A stretch of DNA of 64,000 nt from Liminaster sp017519885. GTDB taxonomy: Bacteria > Bacteroidota > Bacteroidia > Bacteroidales > UBA3663. Location of the stretch: positions 47,059-111,058 of the forward strand of contig JAFWRO010000030.1 in the NCBI GenBank assembly GCA_017519885.1, given 5' to 3'. The notes beneath the pieces were generated by a model. The model saw only the letters and a list, made by a program, of their open reading frames with translations, had not been told where the DNA came from and made no database searches. This document shows, one piece after another, positions 1 to 10,200 of this stretch. The stretch's first letter is position 1. Each line of letters begins with the position of its first letter. Position numbers and translations under genes: made by a program.

Positions 1-967
1 CCAGCACGTGTCCGAACTCGTGGCAGAAGGTGCCGATACCGGTGGGCTCGACGCCCGTATTTCCGTAGATTTCGCAAGCGCAGGCATAAGTGTCGATGAC
101 CTTGTCGTCGAGGGTGAGTTTGATGCCGGACTGAGACAATTCATATTTGTGCGGCCAGATGCAGTCTTCCGATGCACCATAGTTCTCTCCATAGCCTGAA
201 TAGAGTACAAAGACCATATCGACCTTGCCATCCTCGTCGTAGTCATACTGCGAGAAGTCTATGTCGAGGTTGGTGTCAGCCTTCATGCAGGCATCACGAA
301 TCATCAGTCCCGGTTGCTGGTCGTCGCCAACGTAGTTGTTACCTCCATAGTAAGCCATGGTTTGGTTGAGCGAAACAGGTCCAACCACGTCGAAGACAGG
401 GCTGAATTGCCCCATCGACTGGTCTCTGAAATAGTCGCGTGCCGAACCATATGGAGTTGAAAGGGTGCAGCCTTCTTCGTTCATGATACTCTGGAAGTAC
501 TCGACGTCGTTTGTGAACTTTACGTCGGAGAATTCTGCCAGGATGATGAGGCCACGGACCTGTCCCTTGGTGGGGAAGGATCCCACTTGTATATCGCCTG
601 GCTCGGCAATACGTTGTGGAGCGCGATTGGCAGGAGTAATATCGTTCAATCCGAAGGTTGAGTGAGCTCCGAGGAAGGCTTTTTCTTCGGCTGAACGTTT
701 ATCGGAGTCGTGGGCGACAGGCGATGAAGAGATGCACTCGACGCGGCCTTCGGAGAGTTGGGCATAGCGTAGCCAACCATCCTTGTCCTGCTTGAGGGGA
801 CGTCCGTCAGTTGTCGTGATGAGATGACGACGTTCGTCGCCCTGCACCAGGATATGGAGGGTCGTGCCATCGGGTTGTATGCGCTTCACTGTGCCCCGGT
901 AAGCTGGAATGGCATAGAGCGCGAGTGACAAGAAGGCAAGAAGTGTGGTCGAAAGGAACTTCTTCAT
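1..967 (-). CDS. M6 family metalloprotease, C-terminal part cut by the window edge
   Basis: Secreted zinc metallopeptidase of the M6 (immune inhibitor A-like) family. Translation from 967 begins with a signal peptide (MKKFLSTTLLAFLSLALYA), followed by the family's typical N-terminal stretch (IPAYRGTVKRIQPDGTTLHI, then a GDE and a DGRPL motif). The zinc-binding motif HEFGH lies at residues 316-320, preceded by GIGTFC, and the frame then runs off the window start, so at least 322 residues are visible and the rest of the catalytic domain and any sorting tail are missing. A Bacteroidetes -7 box lies 32 bases upstream. It is divergent from the large secreted protein that starts at 1190. The family call is firm; the substrate is unknown. 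Confidence 0.9.
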   Translation of the reverse strand, partial: MKKFLSTTLLAFLSLALYAIPAYRGTVKRIQPDGTTLHILVQGDERRHLITTTDGRPLKQDKDGWLRYAQLSEGRVECISSSPVAHDSDKRSAEEKAFLGAHSTFGLNDITPANRAPQRIAEPGDIQVGSFPTKGQVRGLIILAEFSDVKFTNDVEYFQSIMNEEGCTLSTPYGSARDYFRDQSMGQFSPVFDVVGPVSLNQTMAYYGGNNYVGDDQQPGLMIRDACMKADTNLDIDFSQYDYDEDGKVDMVFVLYSGYGENYGASEDCIWPHKYELSQSGIKLTLDDKVIDTYACACEIYGNTGVEPTGIGTFCHEFGHVL

Positions 968-998
968 ATTTGAAATAGATTAATTGGATTCGTCGCTG

Positions 999-1006
999 CA
1001 AAGATA
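999..1006 (-). promoter_or_regulatory. -7 box of the M6 protease gene
   Basis: On the minus strand this reads TATCTTTG, an exact match to the Bacteroidetes -7 consensus TAnnTTTG, 32 bases upstream of the start codon. No TTTG is seen at the expected -33 distance. Confidence 0.6.
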
Positions 1007-1135
1007 CAGATTATTTCTTACAATAATGGTGGAAAATCGTACAAATTTGGGCTTTTTATCATAGACAAACGCTAACAAAGGGTATTTTTGTGAGGAAGAA
1101 TGGTGTGAGAGGGTGGAAGTTTTGAGAAAAATGTT

Positions 1136-1143
1136 TATATTTG
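1136..1143 (+). promoter_or_regulatory. -7 box of the 1566-residue secreted protein gene
   Basis: TATATTTG matches TAnnTTTG and lies 46 bases before the ATG at 1190. A second match, TATTTTTG, is at 1083-1090. Neither has a clear -33 TTTG at the usual distance. Confidence 0.5.
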
Positions 1144-1189
1144 CGCATAGAAATTCGTCCTATACATTATTAAATTTAAAATTAAATTT

Positions 1190-4100
1190 ATGAAGAATTC
1201 CAAACACCTGTTTCTGACCTCTCTTCTTGCTGTGGCAACTGCTTCTGTCTTTGCCCAGAGTGAAGATGTGCCCACAGCCTATGGTTGGCTTGATTCCGAC
1301 ACATGGGCCGCACAGAACGGCGAGACTTCGCGCCGAGGTCTGGCGTCCTTCGCCCTCAGTGACCCCACCAACATCACTGTCAGCCGTGAGTTGACCTACA
1401 ACAACTCGCTTGGCAGCGCTGTCTTCCACGATGGCCTCTGGTACTATATGGACTATTACCAGACGGACTATGGTTACGATTCCGGCACCTTCAATTCACT
1501 CGACCCCGAAACGGGCGACGTAACGCTCATCGCTGACTATGGTCGTGCACGTTCGGGCCCGATGTTCGCTTGTATGACTTGGAGTTATGCCGACCAGAAG
1601 ATGTACGCCCTCAATGGACTCAATGGAGGCGACGGCCTCGTTTCGGTTGATTTGGAAACGGGCGACGTCAAGAATGAATGTCTCTTTGTCTTTGATGTGC
1701 CCGATACGGACCAGATGTCCTCTTTCAACAACACGTTGAAATCGCTTGCCATTACCTATGACGGTGATATCTACGGCGTAAGCTATTGGGGCAAGGTCTA
1801 TAAGGTTAATCCCAATACCGGTGTCTGCAACTTCGTTTCCAAGCTGAGCTACATCGGCGAAGTAACCAGCTATTCCGGAACTGCCTTGCAGTATCCTCAC
1901 AATAACTTCTTCTACGATGAGGATCGTGGTCAGTGGTACCTCTATATGTACACCTATCCTTATCCGAGCGCAGGTTATACTATGCTCTTGAAGGTCGATA
2001 TCACTACCGGTACTACCGAGCTGGTTGAAAGCAACAAGCTTGCTGCTCAGTTCGAAGGTCTTTACATTCCTTTCCAGGTGGCTGAGGCTTCGGCTCCCAG
2101 CAAGGTTACTGACCTCACTGTTACTCCTGGCGAGAATGGTGCCCTGCAGGCTACTATCGAGTGGAACAACCCGACGACCACCTTCGGACGCGGTGGTACG
2201 CTCATCAGCATCGAATCTGTGGTTGTATATCGCGACGGCGAGGTCATCAAAACCTTTACCGGAGTGGCTCCTGGCGAACATCTGAGTATGGTGGACGAAG
2301 TTCCTGAAAGCCGTTTCTACAGCTATCGCGTACAGTGCTTCAACGAGGCAGGTCCTGGCGACCGCAAGGCTGTCAGCGCCTTTATCGGACACGATACTCC
2401 AATGGCAGTGACTGAACTCACGGCAACTGCCGATGATAGTGCCGATCACAAGATCACCGTATCCTGGACAGCGCCCACTACTGGCATCTATGGTGGTTGG
2501 ATTGACGTCGAGAACCTCTGCTACCGCGTAGTTCGTTCCGATGGAGAGACCCTTTACAATGATTTCAAGGAGACTTCTTTCACCGATGCTCCTGCTTCTT
2601 TGGCCAACTACAGCTACACTATCACTGCCGTTACTCCCGATGGAGAGAGCGCTCCTGCAACTTCGAATCCAGTTATCGGTGGTCCTGCTGTATTGCTGCC
2701 TCATACCTTCACTTTCAGTGAGGAGGAGTTCCCACTTTGGACTGTCTATGACAACAATGGAGACGAAATCGCTTGGCGTCCTACTGGACAATATACCTAC
2801 AATGCCCTGTATCCAGGCGCTTACGTAGGCTACAGCTATTACTATGGTGTGGCTGGTGCCGACTGGCTCATTTCTCCAGCCATCAAGTTCGAGGCCAACA
2901 AGCATTACAAGCTCTCGTTCGATGCACGTTCGTATGGCAGTTCTCCTGAGTGTCTCGCTATTTCGATGGGTAAGTCGAACGACTGGATGGATCAGGATTC
3001 CATCGACCAGTTTGACTTTGCATCCACTACACCCATCAAGCTTCGCACCAACTTGCCTATCCTTACTGAGGAAGGTGAATACCATATCGGATTCTTTGCC
3101 CGCAGCTTCTACCAGAATTGGCAGCTCAGCATCGCTAATGCTACTATTGAGGAGGATCACGATGGTTCACTCACCGGAACAGTTACCGATGCCACCACAG
3201 GAGCCATCATCCCATTGGCTCTTGTAACCCTCACCGCATCTGATGGCACAGAGCAACAGATCAACACAAATCCTGAAACGGGTGTTTATACATTCCGCTA
3301 TGTACCTTCAGGCACTGTCAGCGTGAAGGTAGAGCGTCTTGGCTATGAGAATGCTCAGGGCGAAGCCACCATTACAGAGTTTGAGCAGACCACGCTTAAC
3401 ATTGTGATGACTGCGCTGCCCACCTACACGCTTTCGGGCACCGTCGTCGATAAGGTAGGTGATCCTGTCAGCGGCGCTCAGGTGACACTCGAAGGCTACA
3501 ATGAATATGCCGGCAGTACCGATGCTGAAGGCAAGTTCAGCATTGCAGGTATCATGGCAAGCGAGAACTACAATCTCAGCATCACCAGCAACCGTCTGCA
3601 GCCTTATCAGGCAGTTCAGCCTATGGTTGCCGATACTGACCTTGGCACCATCACTCTTGACGACAAGATCCTTGCTCCTGCACAGATTACAGCTCAGCTC
3701 AACGAGGCTGGTGTGCCCGAAATCACTTGGAGCAATCCCGTCAACGACGACGTAACCTTGCGTTATGATGCCAACTTGCTCTACACCTCGTTCGGCACCT
3801 CCCAGTCTTCTTCGTATGCTGTCTTCGGCAACATCTTCCGCACACCAGGTCTCTATCGTGGCGCACAGTTCTATCTGAGCGAGACAGGCCAGACTGTCTA
3901 TGGCGTGACCGTCTATGCCTTCGACCTCGATGAGAATGGCCAGCCTACCCAGAACGTCCTTGCCTCGAAGTACGTCAGCGTGATCCAGGGAGCATGGAAC
4001 AACATGACCTTCGACCAGCCAGTCGAGGCTCCACGTGGTGCTTATATCTGCGTTGCCTACTATGGTTTTGTAGGTCTTGGCGCCAGCGAGCCTAACGACA

Positions 4101-5890
4101 GCTATCCGTTCGTTGAAGGCGTAAGTTGCTACACTGGCGACTACACCTCGGGTCAGTTCTTCTATATCGAAAGTGCAGGCTATCGCTACAACTTTATGTT
4201 CCGTGCTACTGTTGCTCCATACGACACCGAGGAGAATGCTGCTGAGGCTAAGTTCCGTCGCACCGAGCAGGATGAGCAGATGTCAATTAACAATGAACAA
4301 TTAACAATTAACAATGAGCTGGGCCAGATTGAGTGTCATAAGCTCATCAAGGCAATCAGTCCTGCAGAGCCAAGCGTAAGGCGCAATGCAATTGGCGACC
4401 GCACCTGGTTCGACCTCTATCGTCTGACCCCAACTACTGCCGCTCAACCCGAGACCTGGACCCAGCTGCTCGACAGCGTGAAGGCTCGCACCTACACCGA
4501 TGAGGGCATTGCTGAACTCCCGATGGGCACCTACGAGTATGCTGTTCGCTGCCACTATACCGATGGCTTGACCAGTACATTTGTCTTCAGCGACAGCATT
4601 GGCTGGAAGATGCACACCAAGGTGACTGTGAAACTTACCACCAACACCCCGACCAACGAAGCCGAGGGCGCTTGGGTACAGATTGTCAATGGCGGTGGTG
4701 TCCATGCTTATGGTGACTATGCCGATGCCAATGGTGAGGTGACTTTCGAGAACGTTTGGAAGGCCAACTATGACCTCTATATCAATCTCAAGGGCTTTGG
4801 TCAGATCTTCGAAACAGTGAAACTCGACATTGAGGACAGCTACACCATCGAACGCCAACTCACCGAGACACAGGTGACTCCATTTGGTCTTAAGGTTATC
4901 AACGACGACGAGACCGACCTTGGCAACCGCCTCTTCATCTGGAACTTTGCCGACCAGTTGTACGACGGCTTCGAGGAGCACGAGGCATTTGCCATCAATT
5001 CGCCCGGCGAACTGGGCTGGCAATATCTCGACTTCGACAATCCCGATGAAGGCACTGGCTACTTGAACGACCTCGATTATCCGAACCGTGGCGGTTCGTT
5101 CGCTTACTTAGTGTTCAACCTCAGCAAGGCTAATGGCAACCAGAATAGCTACAGTTACTACTTCAGCGCTAACTCAGGTCAGCAGATGCTTACCTCATGG
5201 GCTAACTCGACCGACCAGAACTGGCTCGTTTCTCCACGTCTCTTCTTTGACGAGGACTTCAAGTTCGGCTTCTATGCCAAGGGTTATGGCTACCAGACCG
5301 AGACCTTTATGGTAGGTTACACCACTTCGACCGACTACACCGATACGGCCAGCTACCAGTGGTTGGAGTACGTGCCCGTCTATAGTTGGGAGATTGCCAG
5401 CGAAGAGTTCAAGGTGAACAGCTACTGGACACGCTACGTCTTCGACATCCCAGCCGATGCGCAGTACGTGACCATCCGTCAGATCGATGGCAACTACATC
5501 TTTATGATCGACGATGTAGCCATTGGTCTGCCCGAGGGCTTCCCCGCAGCTGCTCCACAACGCAAGGCCCAGGGCCGTCGTCAGGCTCCAAGTCTCGATG
5601 GCGCCTACAAGGTATATCTCGATGGCGAACTCGTCGATCAGACCGACGACAAGCAGTACTACTTCGAGGGTCTCACTTCGGGTGAACATACTGCCGGCGT
5701 CATAGCCTCCTACACTTCGGGCGACACCGAGATGAGCACCGTCACCTTCAGCGTCGAAGGTCCCGACAATATCGAGACCATCCGCACCGAAAGTGTCGAA
5801 GCTCCTGCATACGACATCTACGGCCGTCGTGTTGATGCCAATAATGCTCATGGTGTCTTCATCCAGAAGGGTGAGAAGATGATCAAATAA
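1190..5890 (+). CDS. Large secreted multidomain protein with fibronectin III, anchor-J and carboxypeptidase-regulatory-like domains
   Basis: 1566-residue exported protein; function not established. A signal peptide (residues 1-22, ending SVFAQ) is followed by a region with repeated aromatic and glycine turns that may be a propeller (about 25-300). Two fibronectin III-like modules follow (about 305-495), then a choice-of-anchor-J-like jelly roll (about 505-660, with DWLISPAIKF), two carboxypeptidase-regulatory-like modules (about 665-830), and a second anchor-J-like module near 1280-1470 (with NWLVSPRLFF). The C-terminus, YDIYGRRVDANNAHGVFIQK, looks like a short type IX secretion sorting tail. 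This architecture is usual for Bacteroidales surface adhesins or binding proteins. Residues near 1031-1043 (SINNEQLTINNEL) are encoded by a 7-bp tandem repeat that looks inserted. A terminator follows the stop. The binding partner cannot be told from sequence. Confidence 0.8.
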   Translation: MKNSKHLFLTSLLAVATASVFAQSEDVPTAYGWLDSDTWAAQNGETSRRGLASFALSDPTNITVSRELTYNNSLGSAVFHDGLWYYMDYYQTDYGYDSGTFNSLDPETGDVTLIADYGRARSGPMFACMTWSYADQKMYALNGLNGGDGLVSVDLETGDVKNECLFVFDVPDTDQMSSFNNTLKSLAITYDGDIYGVSYWGKVYKVNPNTGVCNFVSKLSYIGEVTSYSGTALQYPHNNFFYDEDRGQWYLYMYTYPYPSAGYTMLLKVDITTGTTELVESNKLAAQFEGLYIPFQVAEASAPSKVTDLTVTPGENGALQATIEWNNPTTTFGRGGTLISIESVVVYRDGEVIKTFTGVAPGEHLSMVDEVPESRFYSYRVQCFNEAGPGDRKAVSAFIGHDTPMAVTELTATADDSADHKITVSWTAPTTGIYGGWIDVENLCYRVVRSDGETLYNDFKETSFTDAPASLANYSYTITAVTPDGESAPATSNPVIGGPAVLLPHTFTFSEEEFPLWTVYDNNGDEIAWRPTGQYTYNALYPGAYVGYSYYYGVAGADWLISPAIKFEANKHYKLSFDARSYGSSPECLAISMGKSNDWMDQDSIDQFDFASTTPIKLRTNLPILTEEGEYHIGFFARSFYQNWQLSIANATIEEDHDGSLTGTVTDATTGAIIPLALVTLTASDGTEQQINTNPETGVYTFRYVPSGTVSVKVERLGYENAQGEATITEFEQTTLNIVMTALPTYTLSGTVVDKVGDPVSGAQVTLEGYNEYAGSTDAEGKFSIAGIMASENYNLSITSNRLQPYQAVQPMVADTDLGTITLDDKILAPAQITAQLNEAGVPEITWSNPVNDDVTLRYDANLLYTSFGTSQSSSYAVFGNIFRTPGLYRGAQFYLSETGQTVYGVTVYAFDLDENGQPTQNVLASKYVSVIQGAWNNMTFDQPVEAPRGAYICVAYYGFVGLGASEPNDSYPFVEGVSCYTGDYTSGQFFYIESAGYRYNFMFRATVAPYDTEENAAEAKFRRTEQDEQMSINNEQLTINNELGQIECHKLIKAISPAEPSVRRNAIGDRTWFDLYRLTPTTAAQPETWTQLLDSVKARTYTDEGIAELPMGTYEYAVRCHYTDGLTSTFVFSDSIGWKMHTKVTVKLTTNTPTNEAEGAWVQIVNGGGVHAYGDYADANGEVTFENVWKANYDLYINLKGFGQIFETVKLDIEDSYTIERQLTETQVTPFGLKVINDDETDLGNRLFIWNFADQLYDGFEEHEAFAINSPGELGWQYLDFDNPDEGTGYLNDLDYPNRGGSFAYLVFNLSKANGNQNSYSYYFSANSGQQMLTSWANSTDQNWLVSPRLFFDEDFKFGFYAKGYGYQTETFMVGYTTSTDYTDTASYQWLEYVPVYSWEIASEEFKVNSYWTRYVFDIPADAQYVTIRQIDGNYIFMIDDVAIGLPEGFPAAAPQRKAQGRRQAPSLDGAYKVYLDGELVDQTDDKQYYFEGLTSGEHTAGVIASYTSGDTEMSTVTFSVEGPDNIETIRTESVEAPAYDIYGRRVDANNAHGVFIQKGEKMIK
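4284..4318 (+). repeat. Five-unit 7-bp tandem repeat (CAATTAA type) inside the coding sequence
   Basis: Units begin at 4284, 4291, 4298, 4305 and 4312 and read CAATTAA, CAATGAA, CAATTAA, CAATTAA, CAATGAG. It is far more AT-rich than the flanking codons and stays in frame, giving the low-complexity peptide INNEQLTINNE between two structured regions. Confidence 0.85.
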
Positions 5891-5913
5891 CAATTGTTGG
5901 ATTGTTCCTGTTT

Positions 5914-5946
5914 TGCCCGCATGTCATAGTACGTGCGGGCATTTTT
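5914..5946 (+). terminator. Rho-independent terminator after the 1566-residue protein
   Basis: Stem TGCCCGCA (5914-5921) pairs with TGCGGGCA (5934-5941), with a 12-base loop and a T-run right after. It lies 24 bases after the stop codon. Confidence 0.8.
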
Positions 5947-6028
5947 ATGCTAAGCGTGTCGGTCTCGATGCCAACAATATCGTTTCAGCTAAGGAATGCT
6001 TTGCCACACGTTATTTCAAGCAGTAATT

Positions 6029-6440
6029 GAAGGATGACCAATCTTGGCCGAGATTGGTCATCCTTCGATCGGAGCATACCTTTTTTGTGCGCAGATTGGT
6101 TATGCTTCGATTGGAAATAGCACTCTGACGGCCGAGATAATGCTTGTTCCGATTGAAGCATAACCATTTTCTGCCAAGATTGGTTATTCTACGTTTGTTT
6201 TATGACCATTTTTGGCATAGATTGGTTATACTCTGATTGTCGCATACCCAACTTTGGCCAAGATTGGTCATCCTTCAATCGGAGCATACCCTTTTTGTGC
6301 GCAGATTGGTTATGCTTCGATTGGAAATAGCACTCTGACGGCCGAGATAATGCTTGTTCCGATTGAGGTATGACCATTTTCGGCCAAGATTGGTCATTCT
6401 TCGATTGGAGCATAACCAATTTGCGCAAAGATTGGTCATG
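6029..6440. repeat. Array A: ten 42-bp extragenic repeat units with hairpin-forming dyads
   Basis: The word GATTGGTCAT or a close variant (GATTGGTTAT, GATAATGCT) recurs with an exact 42-base step at 6052, 6094, 6136, 6178, 6220, 6262, 6304, 6346, 6388 and 6430. The first unit is a perfect 15-bp inverted repeat (6029-6043 with 6052-6066) around the loop TTGGCCGA. Others, such as ATGACCA/TGGTCAT at 6370-6397, also fold around a GGCC-containing loop. Because 42 is divisible by 3, open frames cross the array on both strands, but their peptides are only 14-residue repeats, so no gene is called. With the terminator before it, this accounts for most of the 729-base gap between genes. Confidence 0.9.
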
Positions 6441-6570
6441 TCGTTATTGGAAGAAAAAAGATTACAAAAAAACGTTTTACTTTGTGTATATTTTTGCGCT
6501 GAAATGGCACAAAATGTGGGAAATATTGCATTTTTTTCACTCGATAAGGCGAAGATGCCGATATTTGTCC

Positions 6571-6578
6571 TATATTTG
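6571..6578 (+). promoter_or_regulatory. -7 box of the DUF1810 gene
   Basis: TATATTTG, 41 bases upstream of the ATG at 6620, matches TAnnTTTG. No good -33 TTTG is visible. Confidence 0.55.
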
Positions 6579-6619
6579 CACCGTTATTCAATCAACAAAT
6601 AACAATTGACGTCGAATAC

Positions 6620-7051
6620 ATGGAAGACAAATTCAATCTTGAACGATTCGTCGAGGCTCAGGACACCGAGCCTTTCGGCAACTACGAGCAGGCCCTTGCC
6701 GAGATGCGGGCAGGGCAGAAGCGCGGACACTGGATCTGGTACATCTTTCCGCAGATGCGTGGCTTGGGACATAGCCCCAACAGTTACCTCTACGGCATCA
6801 GCGGCTTGGCAGAAGCAAAGGCGTACCTGGCGCATGAGGTGCTGGGACCTCGTCTGCGCGAAATCACCGAGGCTGTGCTTGAGCAGGCAGGCGAACCCGT
6901 CGATGTGCTGATGGGATGGGAGGTGGACAGCATGAAGCTGAAGTCATCGATGACGCTGTTCGATGCCGCTTCGCCCGACGACATCTTTGGCGAGGTGCTC
7001 GATACGTTCTTCGATGGTAGCCGCTGCTTGCTCACGCTTCGCCTATTATAG
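6620..7051 (+). CDS. DUF1810 family protein
   Basis: 143-residue cytoplasmic protein that spans a whole DUF1810 domain. The recognisable parts are FNLERFVEAQD near the N-terminus, the central HWIWYIFPQMRGLG (about residues 37-50) and the downstream AKAYLAHEVLGPRL. The family has no firmly assigned biochemical role that I know of. There is no signal peptide or membrane segment. It is monocistronic: its own -7 box lies upstream, and the susC promoter follows about 100 bases after its stop. Confidence 0.85.
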   Translation: MEDKFNLERFVEAQDTEPFGNYEQALAEMRAGQKRGHWIWYIFPQMRGLGHSPNSYLYGISGLAEAKAYLAHEVLGPRLREITEAVLEQAGEPVDVLMGWEVDSMKLKSSMTLFDAASPDDIFGEVLDTFFDGSRCLLTLRLL

Positions 7052-7152
7052 TTTTTTATGATATTTTTGTCGAAGGACACGGCATGCAATAGATTGCATA
7101 TGGCGGCATTTGACTTCTTTTTGCATTTCGTGATACTATTTTGTAATTATTA

Positions 7153-7184
7153 TTTGGAAAAATAGAAAAAATCCATTATATTTG
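7153..7184 (+). promoter_or_regulatory. susC promoter (TTTG-N20-TATATTTG)
   Basis: A -33 TTTG at 7153-7156 and a -7 TATATTTG at 7177-7184 are separated by 20 bases, the standard Bacteroidetes housekeeping layout, 33 bases before the susC ATG. Confidence 0.8.
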
Positions 7185-7217
7185 CCCCCGAAAAACCAAC
7201 ACACTCTATTATAATCT

Positions 7218-10200
7218 ATGAAAAAATTCTTTTTGGTTGCAGCTGCGGCATTGTCGATCGTTGGGATGGCAATGCCTACCTCTACGTATGCCGCAGACCC
7301 AGCCGGAGCCGCCTCGGCAGCCCCGGCACAGCAGATTACCGTCAATGGTACGGTAATCGATGAAAACGGTGACCCCATTGCGGGTGCCAGTGTGCTCGAA
7401 CGTGGAACGACCAACGGCGTCAACACCGACGCCAGCGGCAGGTTTGTGCTGAAGGTCAACGCCGGCTCGACGCTCGAAATCTCGTTTGTCGGCTATTCCA
7501 CCCAGAATGTCAAGGCAGCTCCGACGGTGCAGGTCACACTCGCCGAGGATGCCGAACTGCTCGACGACGTGGTAGTGGTGGGCTATGGTACGATGCGCAA
7601 GTCGGACCTGACGGGTTCGACCACATCGCTCCGTTCGGATGCCATCACTTCGACCCTTGCCGCCAACCCGCTCGAAGCCCTGCAGGGCAAGTCGTCGGGT
7701 CTTGCCGTCTTCAACAACCTGCGTCCAGGCGAGGTGCCTACGTTGCGTATCCGTGGTACGGCTTCGATCAATTCGGGCAATGACCCGCTCTACGTGGTCG
7801 ATGGCTTTGCCTTGGTTGACGGTGACCTCAACGACATCAATGCTGCCGACATCGAGGCCATCGAAATCTTGAAGGACGCTTCGGCTACCGCCATCTACGG
7901 TTCGCGTGGCGCCAACGGCGTGGTGATGATCACGACGAAGAAGGGCTCGGAGGGCCGCAAGAACCTCAGTGTTCATGCCAGCACAGCCGTGAACATGCGT
8001 TCGCGTCTGCTCGACACCGTGACGGGTGACGACTTCATCAACTATATGACCAAGGCTGCTGCCGCACAGGGTTCGACCAATCCTTTCCCCAATGGCTACC
8101 GGGTGACCGACGTGAACTGGCAGGAAGAGGTGATCAGCAAGTCGTCGCTTACGCAGGACTATGGCGTGACCTTCGACGGCTCGGCTGGCGGCACCAACTA
8201 TATGTTCTCGGCAGGCTACTACGACCAGGAAGGTCTGATCGAGGGCACCGAGTACGAGAAGTTCACTTTGCACAACAACCTGCAGCATAAGTTCAACCAG
8301 TGGATTACCATCGGTTCGAGCATGCAGCTCACCACTTCGACCACCGACCGTATCGGCTCAGACCTCACGTACGACATGAGCGTGACCAACGACATCTTCC
8401 GCTGGGGCTGGCCCACCGATCCCGTCTATAATGCCGACGGTTCGTACAACATCGTGAACCATGGCGACTGGTTCAACCCGCTCGCCACGATGTCCAACCA
8501 GACCAACAACCAGAAGAGCGTCCGCTTCCTGGGCGACTTCTTCCTGCAGGTCGATTTCACCAAGCACCTGAACTATCGCCTCAACATCGGCTACGATGTG
8601 AAGAACATCAACCGGTACTACTGGGCAGGCAACCAGGATGCCAAGTCGATCGGCAACGCCGTCGAGACCGGCACAGGCTCACACCTCTGGGCACGCAGCC
8701 GCTCGAAGCTCATGGATAACATCATCACCTACACCAACAAGTGGGGCGAGCATCATCTCACTTTGACCGGTGTCTATTCATGGCAGGACTACAAGTACAA
8801 CACCTCGTCGATGAGCGGATCGTTTGCCGACATGAGACTGCAGGCATTCGACTTCTCGGGCGTGGACCAGGCCACCCTTTCGGCCAGCAGCAACTACTAC
8901 AGCAACCGCCTCATCTCGTGGACGGCACGCGCTGCCTACAACTATGCCGACAAGTATCTGCTCACTGCCACCGTGCGTTTCGACGGTTCGTCGCGCTTTG
9001 GCGATGACAACAAGTTCGGTACCTTCCCATCGGTCGGCCTTGGCTGGCGTGTGAGCAACGAGGACTTCCTCAAGGACAACGACGCCATCACCAACCTGAA
9101 GGTGCGTGCTTCGTGGGGCGTGACCGGCAACCAGGAGATCGGCAACTACGGCTCGCTCTCGAAACTTGGCACAGGCACAGGCGATGCCAACTATACCGAC
9201 GGCACCGAGCCTCTGCTCGGCTATTATGAGTCGGTGGGCAATTCGAAGCTGAAGTGGGAGCGCACCACGCAGTTCGACGCTGGTCTGGAACTTCAGCTCT
9301 TCAGCCGCGTCAACTTCACATTCGACTACTATACCCGCACCACCACCGACCTGCTCTTCCAGGTGCCCATCCCTTCGACCTCGGGATACTCGTCGGTGAT
9401 CAGCAACGTCGGCAAGGTGGCTAACCACGGTATCGAGGTGGCAGCCGATGCCGACATCTTCAAGAACAAGGATTGGCGTGTGAACTTCGGCGTTAACTAC
9501 ACCTTCAACACCAACGAAGTGAAGGAACTCTACAACGATGTGGAGCGCATGATCGTCAACGATGGCACATCGACCACGGGTATCGTCTCAGCCCTGGAGG
9601 TGGGAGAGCCCGTCAATGCAGTCTTTGCCCGTCATTCGCTCGGCATCATCAAGACGCAGGAGCAGCTTGACGCCTACGTGAACAAGGTGCCCGGCGTGAA
9701 GGGCACGGCACACATCGGCTCGGAGATGTACGAGGATTTCGATGGCGACGGACAAATCACCGTGAACGACTGCCATAGCATCGGCTCGATCGAGCCCAAG
9801 CATTTCTATGGCCTGAACCTCAACGTGAGCTACAAGGACTTCACCCTCAGCGTCTATGGCCAGGGTGCATTCAAGTACGCTTCGATCATCGGTGCAGAAC
9901 ACAGCGGATATCGCGGCACCGGCACGTCGAGCAACTGGCGCATCGGTATGCAGGACACCGGCAGCTACAGCCTTTGGGTTGACAATGGTGTACGCAACAC
10001 CCTCGGTATCCCCACCCAGGAGGCTTGGGACGACATGTTCGACCCATCGACCAATACGGGCGGCGACCATCCGTCGGCTGGTGCCAAGGGCATCTTCCTC
10101 AGCGACCGCACCAATGGCGACTGGGCCTACTTCCTCCTGAAGAACATCCAGCTCAGCTACAACTTCGGCAAACTGATGAAGGTGAAGGCCTTGAAGGATC

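Noticed and set aside
1496..3160. 554-codon frame on the minus strand
   Set aside because: Fully antisense to the 1566-residue secreted protein; composition and codon pattern are shadows of the real gene, and no promoter or family match is seen.
7209..8288. 359-codon minus-strand frame over susC
   Set aside because: Antisense to the clear SusC plug region.
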